In this document: in pieces, positions 25,839 to 38,201 of the stretch
Position numbering within the stretch: the first letter of the stretch is position 1
How the letters are laid out: each line of letters starts with the position of its first letter
From: Coptis chinensis
Taxonomy: Eukaryota; Streptophyta; Magnoliopsida; Ranunculales; Ranunculaceae
Direction of reading: 5' to 3'
Assembly: GCA_015680905.1 (NCBI GenBank)
Contig: CM027381.1
Coordinates: 52,208,501-52,272,500, forward strand
Length of the DNA: 64,000 nt
The notes under the pieces: generated by a model
What the model saw: the letters and a program-made list of their open reading frames with translations, nothing else
The model's database searches: none
Told to the model about the DNA's origin: nothing
Program-made: the position numbers and the translations under genes

Positions 25839-27931
25839 ATGGCCCTCACTCGAATTTTCGTGCCCGAGCAAAATTTTATGGTCTTTTTCATCCATTTTTT
25901 GACACTGAAATTTTACGTCGATGATGGTACCCTCTTTTACATCATAAGCAGACATTTTTTTCCAGAGAATTGGTCTTGTTGTTATATAAACATGGTTATT
26001 TCCAAAACGGGCAATTCCTTGTCCGTGCAAACGGATGCGAGCATGAATTGACTATGGAAATTATCTCCGAGGTACTTCAAATTACCATTACAAACCAAAG
26101 GGTACACCTTTAGGATTCACCATTCGACAATATCAGGCATCTGATGTTTGCAACTATCCTTCATGGCGAATACAACTAGAAAAACCGTGTTGTTTATCAG
26201 CGATCCTTGCAAAAAAATCAATTATCTGTGATCCAATGGCTAGCTCATAATGTGCTCAGCACATCTAAAACTTCCGAAATAACAAAACCCTCCTCCATCT
26301 ACTCGGGTCTTGCAGACTAACTGCAATGATTTTTGCATTATTAAATTTCTCTGGAACGCTATCACACGTGCCAGGAAAAAGGCAGCTCCTTTGCCAACCA
26401 TTGTGACACTTATCATGATGCGTTGTGGTTTTTCTAGCACTTCTCCTAATACACCTCTCAGAACAGCTAACATTCTTACCATTCACTCAGTTTGTAGGAA
26501 CAGTTTTTGGAATCCTGACGTTGCAAAGAACCATGTCAGTACAGAAACTGAAGAAACTTGTTCCGTTGACAACATCTTCACTGAAAATGCATTAATCAAT
26601 GTATTTAATCCTATGGAAGGCCTTCATTTAATTCAACAAGGACTGATGACATTATACAAATATCATAACATTATCATCACCAGTCTCCTTGAATTTCACG
26701 ACCTGCGAACAATACAAGAATTGTAACAAGCACAATTCTTGCACAACCACAACCTGTTCTCAGCAAATCACACTCTCATAATGGAGAACCACGTACCAGA
26801 CACAGAGTGAAATTATGCAACGAGCTGTTGCCCGGATTGACGACATCGAAGATCTTATAAATGTATTCCTCTCACAAAAGGATCCTCGCCGTTACTTGGG
26901 CCCATGACACAATTTAAATTTTGCAATTTTATGTTCTTTGTCATTTTCTTTTTAGTTTTTAAATATAGTGCAATTTCCCTTTGGTAATTAGTTTTTATTT
27001 AATCATCCTCATCATATTCTAATATTTGTTTATCTTTGTCTAACAGGTAGCATCTTTCTTCACACATCTTCCACAATGGCAGCTCAAAAATGATTCCAGA
27101 ACAATCTTTCCATTCATTGCTGAATTCTCCTGCATATGGACATCTTTTCAGAGACTTCATCACTTAATTCGGTTGGAACTCCTTTATTCTACACCCGGAG
27201 CAAACATACTCCCCAGGTTTGGCAACTTATTTTTACGATCATATGGAAGATCTACCTGCTGTACAGGGTTTCCCTTTGAATGGATTTACAATCCGTATTG
27301 GTAACACCTGACACCCTTTTTACGAGCCAACAGTTGCTATGGCTCTGGACCTTCCTCCTTTTCAGTCAAACATCCCCATTCAATACATGATAGAAAACAA
27401 CTTTAACGACTATTCTTGGGAAAAATTTGCCGCCCGTTATGGCGATGGCCTTGCCAGTGTCGATGAACGTCGTGAGAAGCCGATGGGCGACATCACTATT
27501 CCACTAGCCAGTATGACCATGAATGTTGGAACTGCCATGTTATTTATTCTTCTGAACATTATGGGGGATCGACATTTTTCCACTGCCTCCAAATCAGCTT
27601 GTAAGACGTTCCATGCACTGGCCCAGCACATACCGCCTTCGACATCACAGACCTAGTAATTGAGAACCTTAAGAGGGCTCGATCTTTTTGGCAGCACTAT
27701 ATCACCTTGCCAGTCACAACATGCAGGATAGTGAGAACGTACTTCCCACAGTTTGCGACCACTTTTCAGGACTGGGTAAAGATCGACTCTATGTGTCCAA
27801 CAAACAAGATAATTCGTTCTTTGCGATTTCGGACATGGCGGCGCCCTGCAAGGTATCTAAAGAAAGTTCGTTCCTTCCCTGATGACGATAAAATGATAGC
27901 TCATTTGGATACTACAAAGAAGAGGAAGTAG
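25839..27931 (+). pseudogene. Extra ORF B (diverged relative of ORF A), broken
   Basis: Starts MALTRIFVPEQNF, comparable with the MARNRRICVEKYF start of ORF A. Pieces continue in several frames to 27931: FYDHMEDLPAVQGFPLNGFT, FYEPTVAMALDLPPFQSNIP, an ITIPLASMTMNVGTAMLF segment and a basic end (WRRPARYLKKVR). The pattern FYD...F-V/I-...P-V-A-x-A/I matches ORF A around 23880-23990. Many stops and shifts. It may be a second copy of the same module within the element. Function unknown. Confidence 0.45.
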
Positions 27932-28256
27932 AGCGAAGTCTAGAAAGCTATGATAGATTGACGTGACACAAAGGAATGACATTTCTACAGAGACGAAGCA
28001 AGGATGGACCATCCCCCAGTTCGTAATTGGGGCAATGTGAGTTGATGCATGTACATATTTGTTTTACGTTTTGATGTGAGATAAATAAATAACCTAACAG
28101 TGTGCCAATCTAACAGTGTGCTTTCACTTTTATGATGTATAATATATAGTGTGTTACAATAAATTTTTGTGGAAGATGTCAGCTATATTTTTGCTTAAAG
28201 CCTCTAAGGTATATTCTTTCTTCCTCTTAACACTTAGAGGACACAGTGTCTAACTG

Positions 28257-28269
28257 TTTGGGGGTGGTG
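28257..28269 (+). other. Internal polypurine-tract-like motif
   Basis: The sequence tttgggggtggtg with an upstream ttagaggacacag matches the pattern of the true 3' polypurine tract of the same element (39244-39257, preceded by cttgaggacaagcaaag). No LTR follows it directly. It may be a second plus-strand priming site or a relic of an older 3' end. Confidence 0.4.
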
Positions 28270-28742
28270 AGAACCTTTCGCAAAAATTAAGCATGCGTAG
28301 TTGTATACAGTTTTACTTTATGTCTAAATAAACGTATTTAGTGACAAATTCTTGTTTCCTTTTTTGTGATGAAAAAATATTTAGAAATCTCACCCTAGCA
28401 TCAGAATTAGGACTTGTTCTTAGAAACTTAATTTAATACGTATGCAATAATTTTTACATTTTTTCATGAGCATTCATGTACTGACTATCATTAAATGTAC
28501 ACAGCAGTAAGTTTTTGGGACCCATGGTTAGACAACTTAGTTTCCATATCCTGTAAGAATCTAACCAAAAAGCCTCAAAATGTGTGATGTGTGAGTAATG
28601 ACACAGATGAGTAGTTTTTCCGAATAGAGAAGTTCACACGTCTACTTACTTGATCACTACCCAAATCCTAGGCGAGAATTTAGGCCTTCTTTGGATCGAT
28701 ATAGCCAAAAATTCACACCTGTAAAAAATATTTATCGCTAGT

Positions 28743-29776
28743 TGATAACCCGTAAAAACAATAGAATCCTAAATATTAATGCTACAAGAACACTAATACG
28801 TAATCCTACCGTTCTTACGTTTAAATCAATTCTTCTTACTCTCAAAACATATTCATGCAATATAATGAGTAAGGAATTCGTTCCACTCTTAAACCCTCAA
28901 GACTTAAATAAAATTCAATTATTCAAACACAAGGAACAGTGAGAGTGATGTGTTTGGTGTTTAAACTAAAACTAATTATAAATTTAAGACAACTAAATCT
29001 AAAGATTCTAACTTTATGAAATTTAACAAACAATAATTAAAATCTAACATCAATAACTAACTTAAAATGACTAACAACCAAGAAATGAAATTAGATCTAA
29101 GCAATAGATAAATGACAAAATCGAATTTGATCAATAATAAACTACTTGATTTATCTAATGAAGCAATAACAATATTTTAATACTTTAAATTAAAACAAGG
29201 GAAATGAAAACTAATAAAAATAGAGATTCAAAACTAGATCTAGATCTAAAAACTAATCTAGATCTATCTTTTTCTAACCCTAAACTCCATTAACATTAGC
29301 TTCCTAACCTAACTGCCATTAACAAAGAGTCAAGCTTTTGTTTTTATACTTCCAGATCCAAAAATCGTGCATGGGCTTGGAGCCATGTTTTGGGCCGGAA
29401 AATCGGGCCCAAAACCCAATTTCTTTAGTCCAAAATGGGCTCCTCAGCTGCAGTTGGCTTCGACAGATGTTTCGTCCACTTCTACTCCTCTGATTGGGTC
29501 AAGGCTTGGTCCATTGGAAAGCTCTTTCCGAGCCGGTCGTTTTGACATAAGGTAGGCCCAATTCCGAGGTCTGAGTCCAAAGATATGACATTCGGAAGTT
29601 CTGCTGACTTTTGCTCCTTTATCTCGCCAAAGTAGCACATTTCTGCACATAATGGACTTTGAAGCCTGAAATGCATAAAAACACGTAATCAGTATTAACT
29701 CTTATTTATTATTCACATAATTGGTCTAACAGTATGATTATTAAGGGGTTAAAACTACAGTTTTGGGCTCTTATCA
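28743..29776 (-). repeat. 3' LTR of the nested element
   Basis: 1034 bp with ends tgataacccg and gctcttatca in plus reading (TG...CA). The polypurine tract lies immediately to its right. The right half (about 29250-29776) is almost identical to the matching part of the other LTR, while the left half differs strongly. Confidence 0.9.
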
Positions 29777-30601
29777 AACCACCCCCAAAACAAACATTTT
29801 GCTTGTCCTCAAGCAAATATGAGAAATTAGAATAAGTGACCAAAAATGGAGTTCTAACTACTCGTTTAAGCTGAGTCGCGATTGCATTGACCATATGCAA
29901 CAAGGCCTTAAACCACTAGGAATTCCCTAGTGGACGAGTTATAGCCTCGTGAGAGTTTTCCAAAAGGTACTCACAAACTTCATCTATACTACAACGACTA
30001 AGAAACTAAAACTATTGTTTCCTTATTCATGCTCAACTATCTATACATCTCTCTAGCAATTACATAAGAATAACCCAAATAACCCTAAGCTAATATATGC
30101 ATAATAATCAATCATCTAAAATAAACATATAACAATGAGTAATACTATGAAATGTAATAGCAGGTCCGTTTAAAAACTTCGGAATAAGCGTCCTTAAGTA
30201 GGTCCTCACATAAATGTCAAGACAAAACCACTCTGATTTTTCCACTCAAGTTTATTTACTCCATTAATGCGGTGGGCACACTTTACCTTACAATCTCAAT
30301 GACAACAAGGAAGCCGGGTCAATCAAACACATCCGCCACTTTACTATCACACTAACCTATTCCTAATTGAGCTAGAGGTCTTTATTAGGTGTTCGGGGAT
30401 TAGGAGATGGTTTAAGAAGGAAGGAAATGGATATTTTAGAGGACAAGTCCGAGATAATAGAGTCTTCATATTATGTAACTAGAGAAAACCTTGTTATTTA
30501 CTTTTGCTTCTACACTTTTGTTTCCATCCTTAGCCATATTTTTTCTTTTCTTTGGCCTTTGACTCCCTTTTATTCTATTTTTTGGAGTTTTTATTTATTT
30601 C

Positions 30602-30633
<32 letters not shown>

Positions 30634-31400
30634 CTTTTCTTTTTTTTTTTTTCTTTTCTCTTTGGATGGAAACTTCTTTTCTTTATTTTCTGAAGCAACT
30701 AACTAATTTTTGTTTACACAGGTTTTTCTCTTCTTCTTTCTTCCTCATTCTATTCTCAGACTTATTCTAAATTGGGTAGGTTGATTTTTTATTTTGTTTT
30801 GTTTTTGTAACAGGGTAAAGGAATTGTGGTTTATGGAAGGCTAAAGAAAAGGCTCGAGGGGCTTACTAGCGGAAAATAATTTATAGGTTTGAATTTCTGG
30901 CTATATCGATCCAAAGAGGGCCTAAATTCTCGCTTAGGATATGGTTTAGTGATCAAGCAAGTGGGCGTGTGATTTCTCTATCCGGATTTTACTTCTCCCT
31001 TGTGTCATTTCTCAAATGTTTCGCTTCATATAAGGCTTTAGGCTATATTCTCACAGGATTTGTAGAATAAGTACTCTAGCCTAGATTTCAGAACTTTCAC
31101 TAAACAATCATAGATACTCATGTAATAAATTTATAGATAGATGCAAAGATTATTACCTACATATTAACCTAAGTTTCTAACAATTATTCTGATGCAACAG
31201 CTACGTGAGACTTCTAGATTGTTAAGAGCATGGAGAAAGAAAACAATACCAATATTCCTAAGTGTATAGCATACTTTTTATTTATATTTTTGAATTTTTG
31301 AAATTTTAACTAGAAAACAAGTGCACATTATACATATCTATATCCTAACAGATGCCTTAATTACACGTATTTCTATGCCCCCCAACAAGAAGCATGCTTT
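29777..31400 (-). other. 3' untranslated region of the nested element
   Basis: Inverted relative of the outer element's own 3' region (28600-28738 and 38207-39257): shared blocks include attgagctagaggtcttta, atatcgatccaaagagg and ctagtgg-acgagttataacctcg in opposite orientation. A T-homopolymer of about 50 bases (broken by a few C) lies at 30606-30656. A second PPT-like motif occurs in minus sense near 31378 (ttggggggcat after gaggacaaagcat). No protein is supported. Confidence 0.7.
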
Positions 31401-32781
31401 GTCCTCAAAGCATTTAAATAAAGAGGGTAGAAAAATACCATGGAAATGCGTGAAATTCTGGAACATCTGCAAAACAAGGTTAGAACATACTAATATAGGA
31501 AATAAAAAAAATGACGCTTACTCTATAAGAGTTCCACCCATTATGGGGTTAACAAATTAAATTGCTTGGGACATAAGCGCATAAAGAATGGCTTCAGAAA
31601 CTAAAAACTTACCTCCACTCCAAATAAGCATACTCGCATCCTCCTCTTCTATAAAGAAGTGAGGTTCCTTCGCATCCCGCCATGCCATTATAATTTGCCA
31701 AGCTTGCCGCCATTTATCATCTACGGATCCTAACTTTTAAAAGCCACTTGGTCGGATGGGGTGTAAGGTGCAACCTGATGAGGTTGTATCCTCCACCCTT
31801 GCCAAGTCATTGCAACGGAAAGATCGAATAATAGAATTGGTGGATCTCACAATGTCGACCCCAACCCAAATCCGGTGAAACGGGCACAAAAATAGGGAAG
31901 AAACATAGTATAATACGGCAAACTAATATAGGCATAAGAAGATACTTATGCCTCATGCTATGGGGTCGTGCTAAACTAGACATCAAAGTTCTAGGAAGGT
32001 CATGGCACATACGTCCGTGGCTAAAGCAAGGAAGGAAGACGCAAGTGGCATCATTCACGAAGAAAAATGTCATTCCCTAAAATGTTTAGCATGATCCAAA
32101 ACATAACAGTTCCTATGTTCATGGACGCTACCCAAAGGCGACGTTATATTCCCCTTGGTCCTCGATCTGAAAATGCCCCCCCATACGACTCATGCAAAAC
32201 TCATAAGTGTAGACATACATATTATCTACCTAATAGCACCATGGGTCTTGTATTTCAGCCGGGCATAGCAAGTCCAAGAACAAATGCTAGCAAGAACCAT
32301 AAGCGGTTCCCGGCCTACGTGTGTGATCACTTCACAAACCAAGCACCATAAGTAGTGCTTTGAAACAAATCTTTGAAAGACTGTTCCAAAGATATTATAG
32401 GAGATGTCATCTCGAACTACGCCTGGAACAGTTTGCGAATGAACCGGAACAACCCGCTGAAAACTGGAATTTTTCCGGTCGACGGAAGGTCATCGAAAAG
32501 ACGCCAACTAGGGCGCCGAAATGCCTGTGGTATTTAGAATTCCGGTGTTTGAGCGCCGTCGTCGCTTTGGTATGAGGGCTGGTCGTTTGGTCCGATGAGG
32601 TCGCGCTTGGTCGCTGTATGATGGCGGGTCGCTCTAGGTCCAAAGAGTCGCGGTGGTCGCTCGACAAAATTCTTCAAAAAAAAAAAAAGCCCAGCGCCGC
32701 TCGACAAAGCGCAGCGCTAAATCGTAATTAAGCAAAACGGAGTTTAGAGCAAAAAGAGGTAAAACTTGGAGTGGAAAACGC

Positions 32782-32814
<33 letters not shown>

Positions 32815-33879
32815 TTTTTTTATTTTTACAAGGGAGCGAGGTGGGGGTAAGAATAGGAATTTGAGTGATCAAGAATGGAAAAACCAAACACCCTCCCCAA
32901 ACAAATTTTTGAAAACAGGTTTGTAAAAATTTGTTTTAAAACGGGTCTTTTAAAGTCGATTCCCTAGACTTAAAGTGATATATATGTATTTACATGCGGT
33001 TTCCCATATATATCAATAATCTAAAAAGTTGTGGGTCTTTCCACAAATAATTAACATGGAATGCACCATCAAACGTAATTAAGCACCAAGATTTCCTATG
33101 ATGTAGCTTAGTGGAATGAGAGTAAAGCCTTATAGATCTAAAACCTAATCGAAAGCATACGAGTTTCTTCTTTGTCCTCCTAAGGGGGAATGCCAAGTAA
33201 ATGAACATGAGAAAATTGATGGTTGTGGAAGATACGTAGGATGTGGATAATTTTGAGAAGGGAAAAATGGAAAAAATGAAAAAGTGTCCGGTGGCTTGTC
33301 CTTGGGTGTTACTTCTTCACTAGTTGGTTTTAGATAGTTATGAAGCATAGGAGAAACACCAAGGTCAAGTACAAACTCAATGGTTCTTTGAAAAGGTAGA
33401 GGGCGAGGAACATTCGTGATGGAAGGTGAATGAGTGACATGAGGATGTGAGGTGGGTGAATGGTGTTCAACTAGTGTTCTTAGGTCTATATCATCGAGGG
33501 CCTTGAGATATGCAAGACATTCCTCAATAGGTGGGTAAGAAGAATCACCGGGATAAAGGGCAAAAATTCTTCTTCCGTCATGGCGCCAAGAGATGAATGG
33601 ATGTCAATAGGAGAGAACTTCGCGAAAGCAAAGAAGGGTTGCAAAAGAGTCGAAGGAAATCCTCCTTGATGTTATCTACGCCTAGGGAGTAGAAATTGTG
33701 ATCCTTGTCTTCTTCCATAAGAGGGGTATCTACTAGTGTGGGGACTAAAGTGTCACCGACTAATGTGAGGTACAAAACTCTCAATGGACTTCACTTCTCC
33801 TTCTATAGGCAAACCTAGTTGTCCCTGTTTTTGTCTAAACATGTTAACTTCTACGAAAGATTTCCAAAAGAAAGAGTCA

Positions 33880-34260
33880 TTGAGCCATCCCGACAATTGA
33901 TTTAGGCATTGGCGGTTGCCAAGAAAGGACGCCTAAGATGATGGGAATGGAATCATGAGCAACTTCGTGTCGAGAATAACAAAGTCGGCGGGATAGTAAA
34001 AATCCTGAACTTTAACAAGAATATTTTCAACTACACCCTTGGGATACTTAATAGAACGATCGGGCTAACCGCAAAGTCATTTTGGTTGGTTGAAGTATTG
34101 TTAGACCCAGTTGTTTATATAAATAAAAAGGGAGTAAGTTAACACTCGCCCCGTGTCTAATAAAGCAGGTTGTTATGAAGGTATCACCTAAGGTGCATTA
34201 TCTGATAGGGGCGACTAACCGTCCCTTGTACTTAACAATTCCGTTATGTTCGGATAAAGA
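33880..34260 (-). pseudogene. Aspartic protease fragment of the nested element
   Basis: Minus-strand reading gives LLDTGASVNLLPFYLYKQLG at about 34110-34172, with a standard D-T-G catalytic triplet, followed by a [15 protein letters not shown] strand near 34000. Frame changes break it. Protein-like sequence without a known domain continues to about 33000, where RT would be expected in an intact element. Confidence 0.7.
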
Positions 34261-34443
34261 GGGATATTGTTCGGTTAAGAATGCTTCGGGGGTATGTTGG
34301 TTTTCCTCTTCTTGGTGCACAACTCTTTTAGAAACTTAAGCGTGTCCAGTAGACTTTTTATAGCTTCTAGAAAAGGTAGGTTTATAGTCAAATTTTTAAA
34401 CACTTCCCTAATCTCATCAAAATTCTCGCCCTTTTTAACACAA

Positions 34444-36060
34444 CTAGTCTTTGGGGATATGGTGCTTTATCGCTATTTTTAGCGTAAGGGATAAAAGTTT
34501 TATTAGTCTTTGCTTTATCTCTAGCCGTTTTTCCAAACTAGGTGTCCATATTGGAACCTCTACGGGTGTAGGGTCTTCACTTTCTATTATTGGGTCTTGT
34601 AATGTTTTCCCTTTTGGTTGTGGTTTAACTGGTACTTCTACAGTTGTAGGGTCTTCAGTTTCTATTATAGTATTTGGTATGGTATCATTTTTAGTTTGCG
34701 GGTAATCTTTAGGCATAGTCACTTGGTTATCAACTACTGCATACAACGAGCGGTAGTGACTGCCTGTAGGTCCCCTTGGTTTATATTACCATTACAGTAA
34801 ATACTGTTAATTTCAAAGGCGGTGTTTGTTGACTTAGGATTAGGCACTGCTTGACTTGGAAACACGCCAGTTTGGTTATTATTTTGGTTAGAAGACATGT
34901 CAATAACCTTTTGGCACAAAGACTGCATCATTTGCATCGTTTGTTTCATCATATTAGAGTTTTGATCATGCTGATCTTTCATCAAGTTGGAGTTTTGTTG
35001 CATAATTTGATTTTGTTTCTCCAACAAGGTCACTACTACTTTGTCTGTAGATGGTTGTATTGGAATTAAAGCTTGTTGGCGCTCATGTCTTGATGTTGAT
35101 AGTTCCGTTATGGGTACTAAACCTCTATTCTGGTCCTCTAAGTTCCCTTGTCCTTGATGTTGAGTTAACCGGTTGAAGTGTGGTGGTTGTGGTGGTGTTT
35201 GTGCATAGACAAGAGGACAATAGAAGTCCGGAATGCTCAAGACTACAAATGACATTACAACGAAAGTAGAGTTAATGTTCATGACCGGAGTGGATTGTTG
35301 TTGAACGAGATGGCATCTACCTTTTTAGTGAGGGCATCGATAAGAGTTTTAAGCTTCGGGATCATGTTTAACCTCACGAGAAGAAGGAGAGGAGCGGGAG
35401 GAATCGTTACCTCCCCAATTGTTGTTCCTCTTAGATTGATCTTCTAAGAATGTATAAGCCTCCAAGGCTCCTTTACTAAGAAAACTACCCCCGCATTATG
35501 ATATCTAGAACCTCCTTATGATAATGTGAAAGCCCCTTGAAGAAAGCACGAACAAAGCGTGTCTTTTCGCAAGATTATGATGCGGCATTCAATGAGAAGA
35601 TCGCTGAAACGATTCCGTGCCTCCTCAAAAAGGATTCATGAGGATTATGGTGAAGAAATGAATTTTGTGAAGCATTTCATCCGTCTTCATGGTGGGTAAA
35701 ATTGTTCCATGAACAATTGAACAAGTTGAGCCCATGAGTCCACAGAGTTTGGCGCTTGGGCAGTTAACCAAGACGCCGCCTTGTCGGCTAGGGGTGAAAG
35801 GAAACACCCCTAAGTTTAACTTGATCCGACTTACGCTAGGATGATGGAATGTAGTGAGAACTTGGTCTATCCTACGCGATGTGCTGGTAAGGCTTCTCGG
35901 GTCTAAACCATGAAAACCGGTAACAAGTTAAATATATTAGGGGATTCAAAATCCCCACTAGGTTTGCAAGAACGATGCACCTTAGGGCCATCGTTTAGGG
36001 CTTTATAAAAATCGAGAGAGAGGAGTCTCTTGTTCTTTAGCCATTGATGCAAGTGTAGTG
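34444..36060 (-). pseudogene. Gag region of the nested element (broken)
   Basis: The retrotransposon gag signature is read on the minus strand near 35700-35790 (AAWLTAQAPNSVDSWAQLVQ, then LFMEQFYPP). Downstream, 34734-35282 encodes a glutamine- and asparagine-rich segment (QNQIMQQNSNLMKDQHDQN) with a helical QMMQSL stretch. 34444-34746 carries two E-(T/S)-E-D-P-T repeats with PVEVP. This is the usual low-complexity gag C-terminus before protease in Athila-type elements. Frames are split by several shifts. Confidence 0.7.
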
Positions 36061-37256
36061 TGTGAAATTCTAGATAGGCGTGTTGTATTTATTTCTATGA
36101 AAAACAAGCCTGATTATACTAGAATTAAAACTCCTCTGACAGAAGAGGCGAGGAGTGGAAGAAGGAGTACTGAATGCCTCCTTGCTACGCGTTTGAATAA
36201 GCGTCTTGTATACGCGATTTAAGTGTATTTAACAAGTTAGAAACACTTAATAACTTTAAGGAATAAAAATATGCATTTACCTATGAAAATTGGGCTGTTC
36301 GGATGAATTTTCCTTTTGTTGGGCGGGTAGGGCGCGGGTTGGGCGCGGCGCGCGCTCAAGGTAAGTTGAAATTACAGTGAATAAGGGCGGGTCGCGCTCA
36401 ACATGGGCGCGGGCGCGCTCCAGGGTTTTCAAGTTTTAGGCCTTTTATCGTACTCCAAAAAATCTGAAATTTTTACAGTAATTTGCTAAGACGTCTATCA
36501 AGTAGCCTGTAAAATTTCAGATCGATCGGAGCAGTGAAAGTCCCTCTACAGCCCTCCAAAGTTTGCGAAACCGTTTTCGGACACAATACAAACAACCGAA
36601 TGGTTAACCCATCAAAACAAATCCAAAAATTTCCAAATTTTTACTGGAGACTCCTGACAGATTCTAGTTGTTCCTGTAAAAAATTTAGAGCAATTGGATG
36701 TCTACAACCTCTCCTTATTGGATGGTGTTCCAGATATTAAGTGTTTGCAACACTGCAGAAACACACTGGAAATACTCTACTATTTAGGAGGTCAAAACAA
36801 ATCAAAAACTCATCAAATTTTACTACAAACTCCTGGATTAGGATAGATACTCCTGTAAAAATTAAAGAATTTTTAGAACTCCCTAAGTAACCTTATTTGT
36901 CTGTTTTTCAAGAACATACGGTGTGAAAATTGAAATGCAGCACTGTAAAGTTCGTATTTTTTTCACAAGGTAAACCAACTTTGAAAAATCTGAAAATATT
37001 CTAGTAAATCAACAACACATTAAATATTATGTATGAATATTTTCTGAATTTTCGAAAATTTAGAAATACCTTCACCGCAGTGTTTTTTTCTCTGTGAATC
37101 CAGAGCCTAAAAGCTGAAACAAAGGAACAGCCCGAAAATTCAAGAAATAAGAATGAAAAATTAAAAGGGTTGGGTGGGTAGAGAATGGGGGATTGCCCCT
37201 TGGATTCAAGCAATTGAATTCTTGTCTTGAACGAGATTAAGATGGCAGCGGCTACG

Positions 37257-38201
37257 TAATACGTAATCCTACCGTTCTTACGTTTAAATCAATTTTTCTT
37301 ACTCTCAAAACATATTCATGCAATACAACGAGTAAGGATTCGTTTCACTCTTAATTCTCAAGACTTAAACAAATTCAATTGATCCAACACAAGGAACAAT
37401 GGTGAGAGTGATGTGTTTGGTGTGAAATTTCTATACTACCATTCTCAACACAAGAACAATAATAACAATAAGACATAATTAAATTAAATTGAATTTAAAA
37501 CTAAGATTGTGAATAAAGATAATTAACTTTATTGATCTAATAAAAAATAACAATGATATTATTGAATGAATAACAACTATTTTATTTATCTAATGAATGA
37601 TATTCAATGATTTAAATAACTAATCTAAAACAAGGAATGAAACTAATTAATGGAATGAAAACTAAGTAATTAACTAATCTAGATCTAACTATCTTTTTCT
37701 AACCCTAAACTCCATTAACATTAGCTTCCTAACCTAACTGCCATTAACAAAGAGTCAAGCTTTTGTTTTTATACTTCCAGATCCAAAAATCGTGCATGGG
37801 CTTGGAGCCATGTTTTGGGCCGGAAAATCGGGCCCAAAACCCAATTTCTTTAGTCCAAAATGGGCTCCTCAGCTGCAGTTGGCTTCGACAGATGTTTCGT
37901 CCACTTCTACTCCTCTGATTGGGTCAAGGCTTGGTCCATTGGAAAGCTCTTTCCGAGTCGGTCGTTTTGACATAAGGTAGGCCCAATTCCGAGGTCTGAG
38001 TCCAAAGATATGACATTCGGAAGTTCTGGTGACTTTTGCTCCTTTATCTCGCCAAAGTAGCACATTTCTGCACATAATGGACTTTGAAGCCTGAAATGCA
38101 TAAAAACACGTAATCAGTATTAACTCTTACTTATTATTCACATAATTGGTCTAACAGTATGATTATTAAGGGGTTAAAACTACAGTTTTGGGCTCTTATC
38201 A
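37257..38201 (-). repeat. 5' LTR of the nested element, 3' edge missing
   Basis: 945 bp. In plus reading it ends gctcttatca at 38201, next to the CTAGT duplication. On the other side it begins at taatacgtaatcc (37257), so about the first 60 bases of the partner LTR, including tgataacccg, are absent, and no primer-binding site is recognisable next to it. The right ~525 bp is almost identical to 29250-29776. Confidence 0.85.

Larger units (their letters stand above)
28743..38201 (-). mobile_element. Complete nested LTR retrotransposon (gag-protease only), inserted in the outer element
   Basis: Target duplication CTAGT at 28738-28742 and 38202-38206. The 3' LTR is 28743-29776 and the 5' LTR 37257-38201 (minus-strand element). 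A polypurine tract (plus aaccacccccaaaac at 29777) borders the 3' LTR. Gag and protease fragments lie at 33.9-36.1 kb on the minus strand. No reverse transcriptase, RNase H or integrase motif was found between protease and the 3' end. It is therefore a non-autonomous, Athila-related derivative of 9459 bp that must have been mobilised in trans. Confidence 0.9.

Noticed and set aside
28270..28742. LTR starting at tgagaacc after the internal polypurine-like motif
   Set aside because: No second copy of such an LTR and no target duplication; the sequence aligns instead with the 3' region of the related nested element.
29367..29555. 62-codon frame repeated almost exactly at 37792-37980 and in part at 43447-43635
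   Set aside because: It lies inside LTRs and is repeated only because the LTRs are; not a conserved peptide.
30427..30770. Phenylalanine-rich hydrophobic frames resembling membrane proteins
   Set aside because: Produced by a T-homopolymer in the nested element's 3' region.
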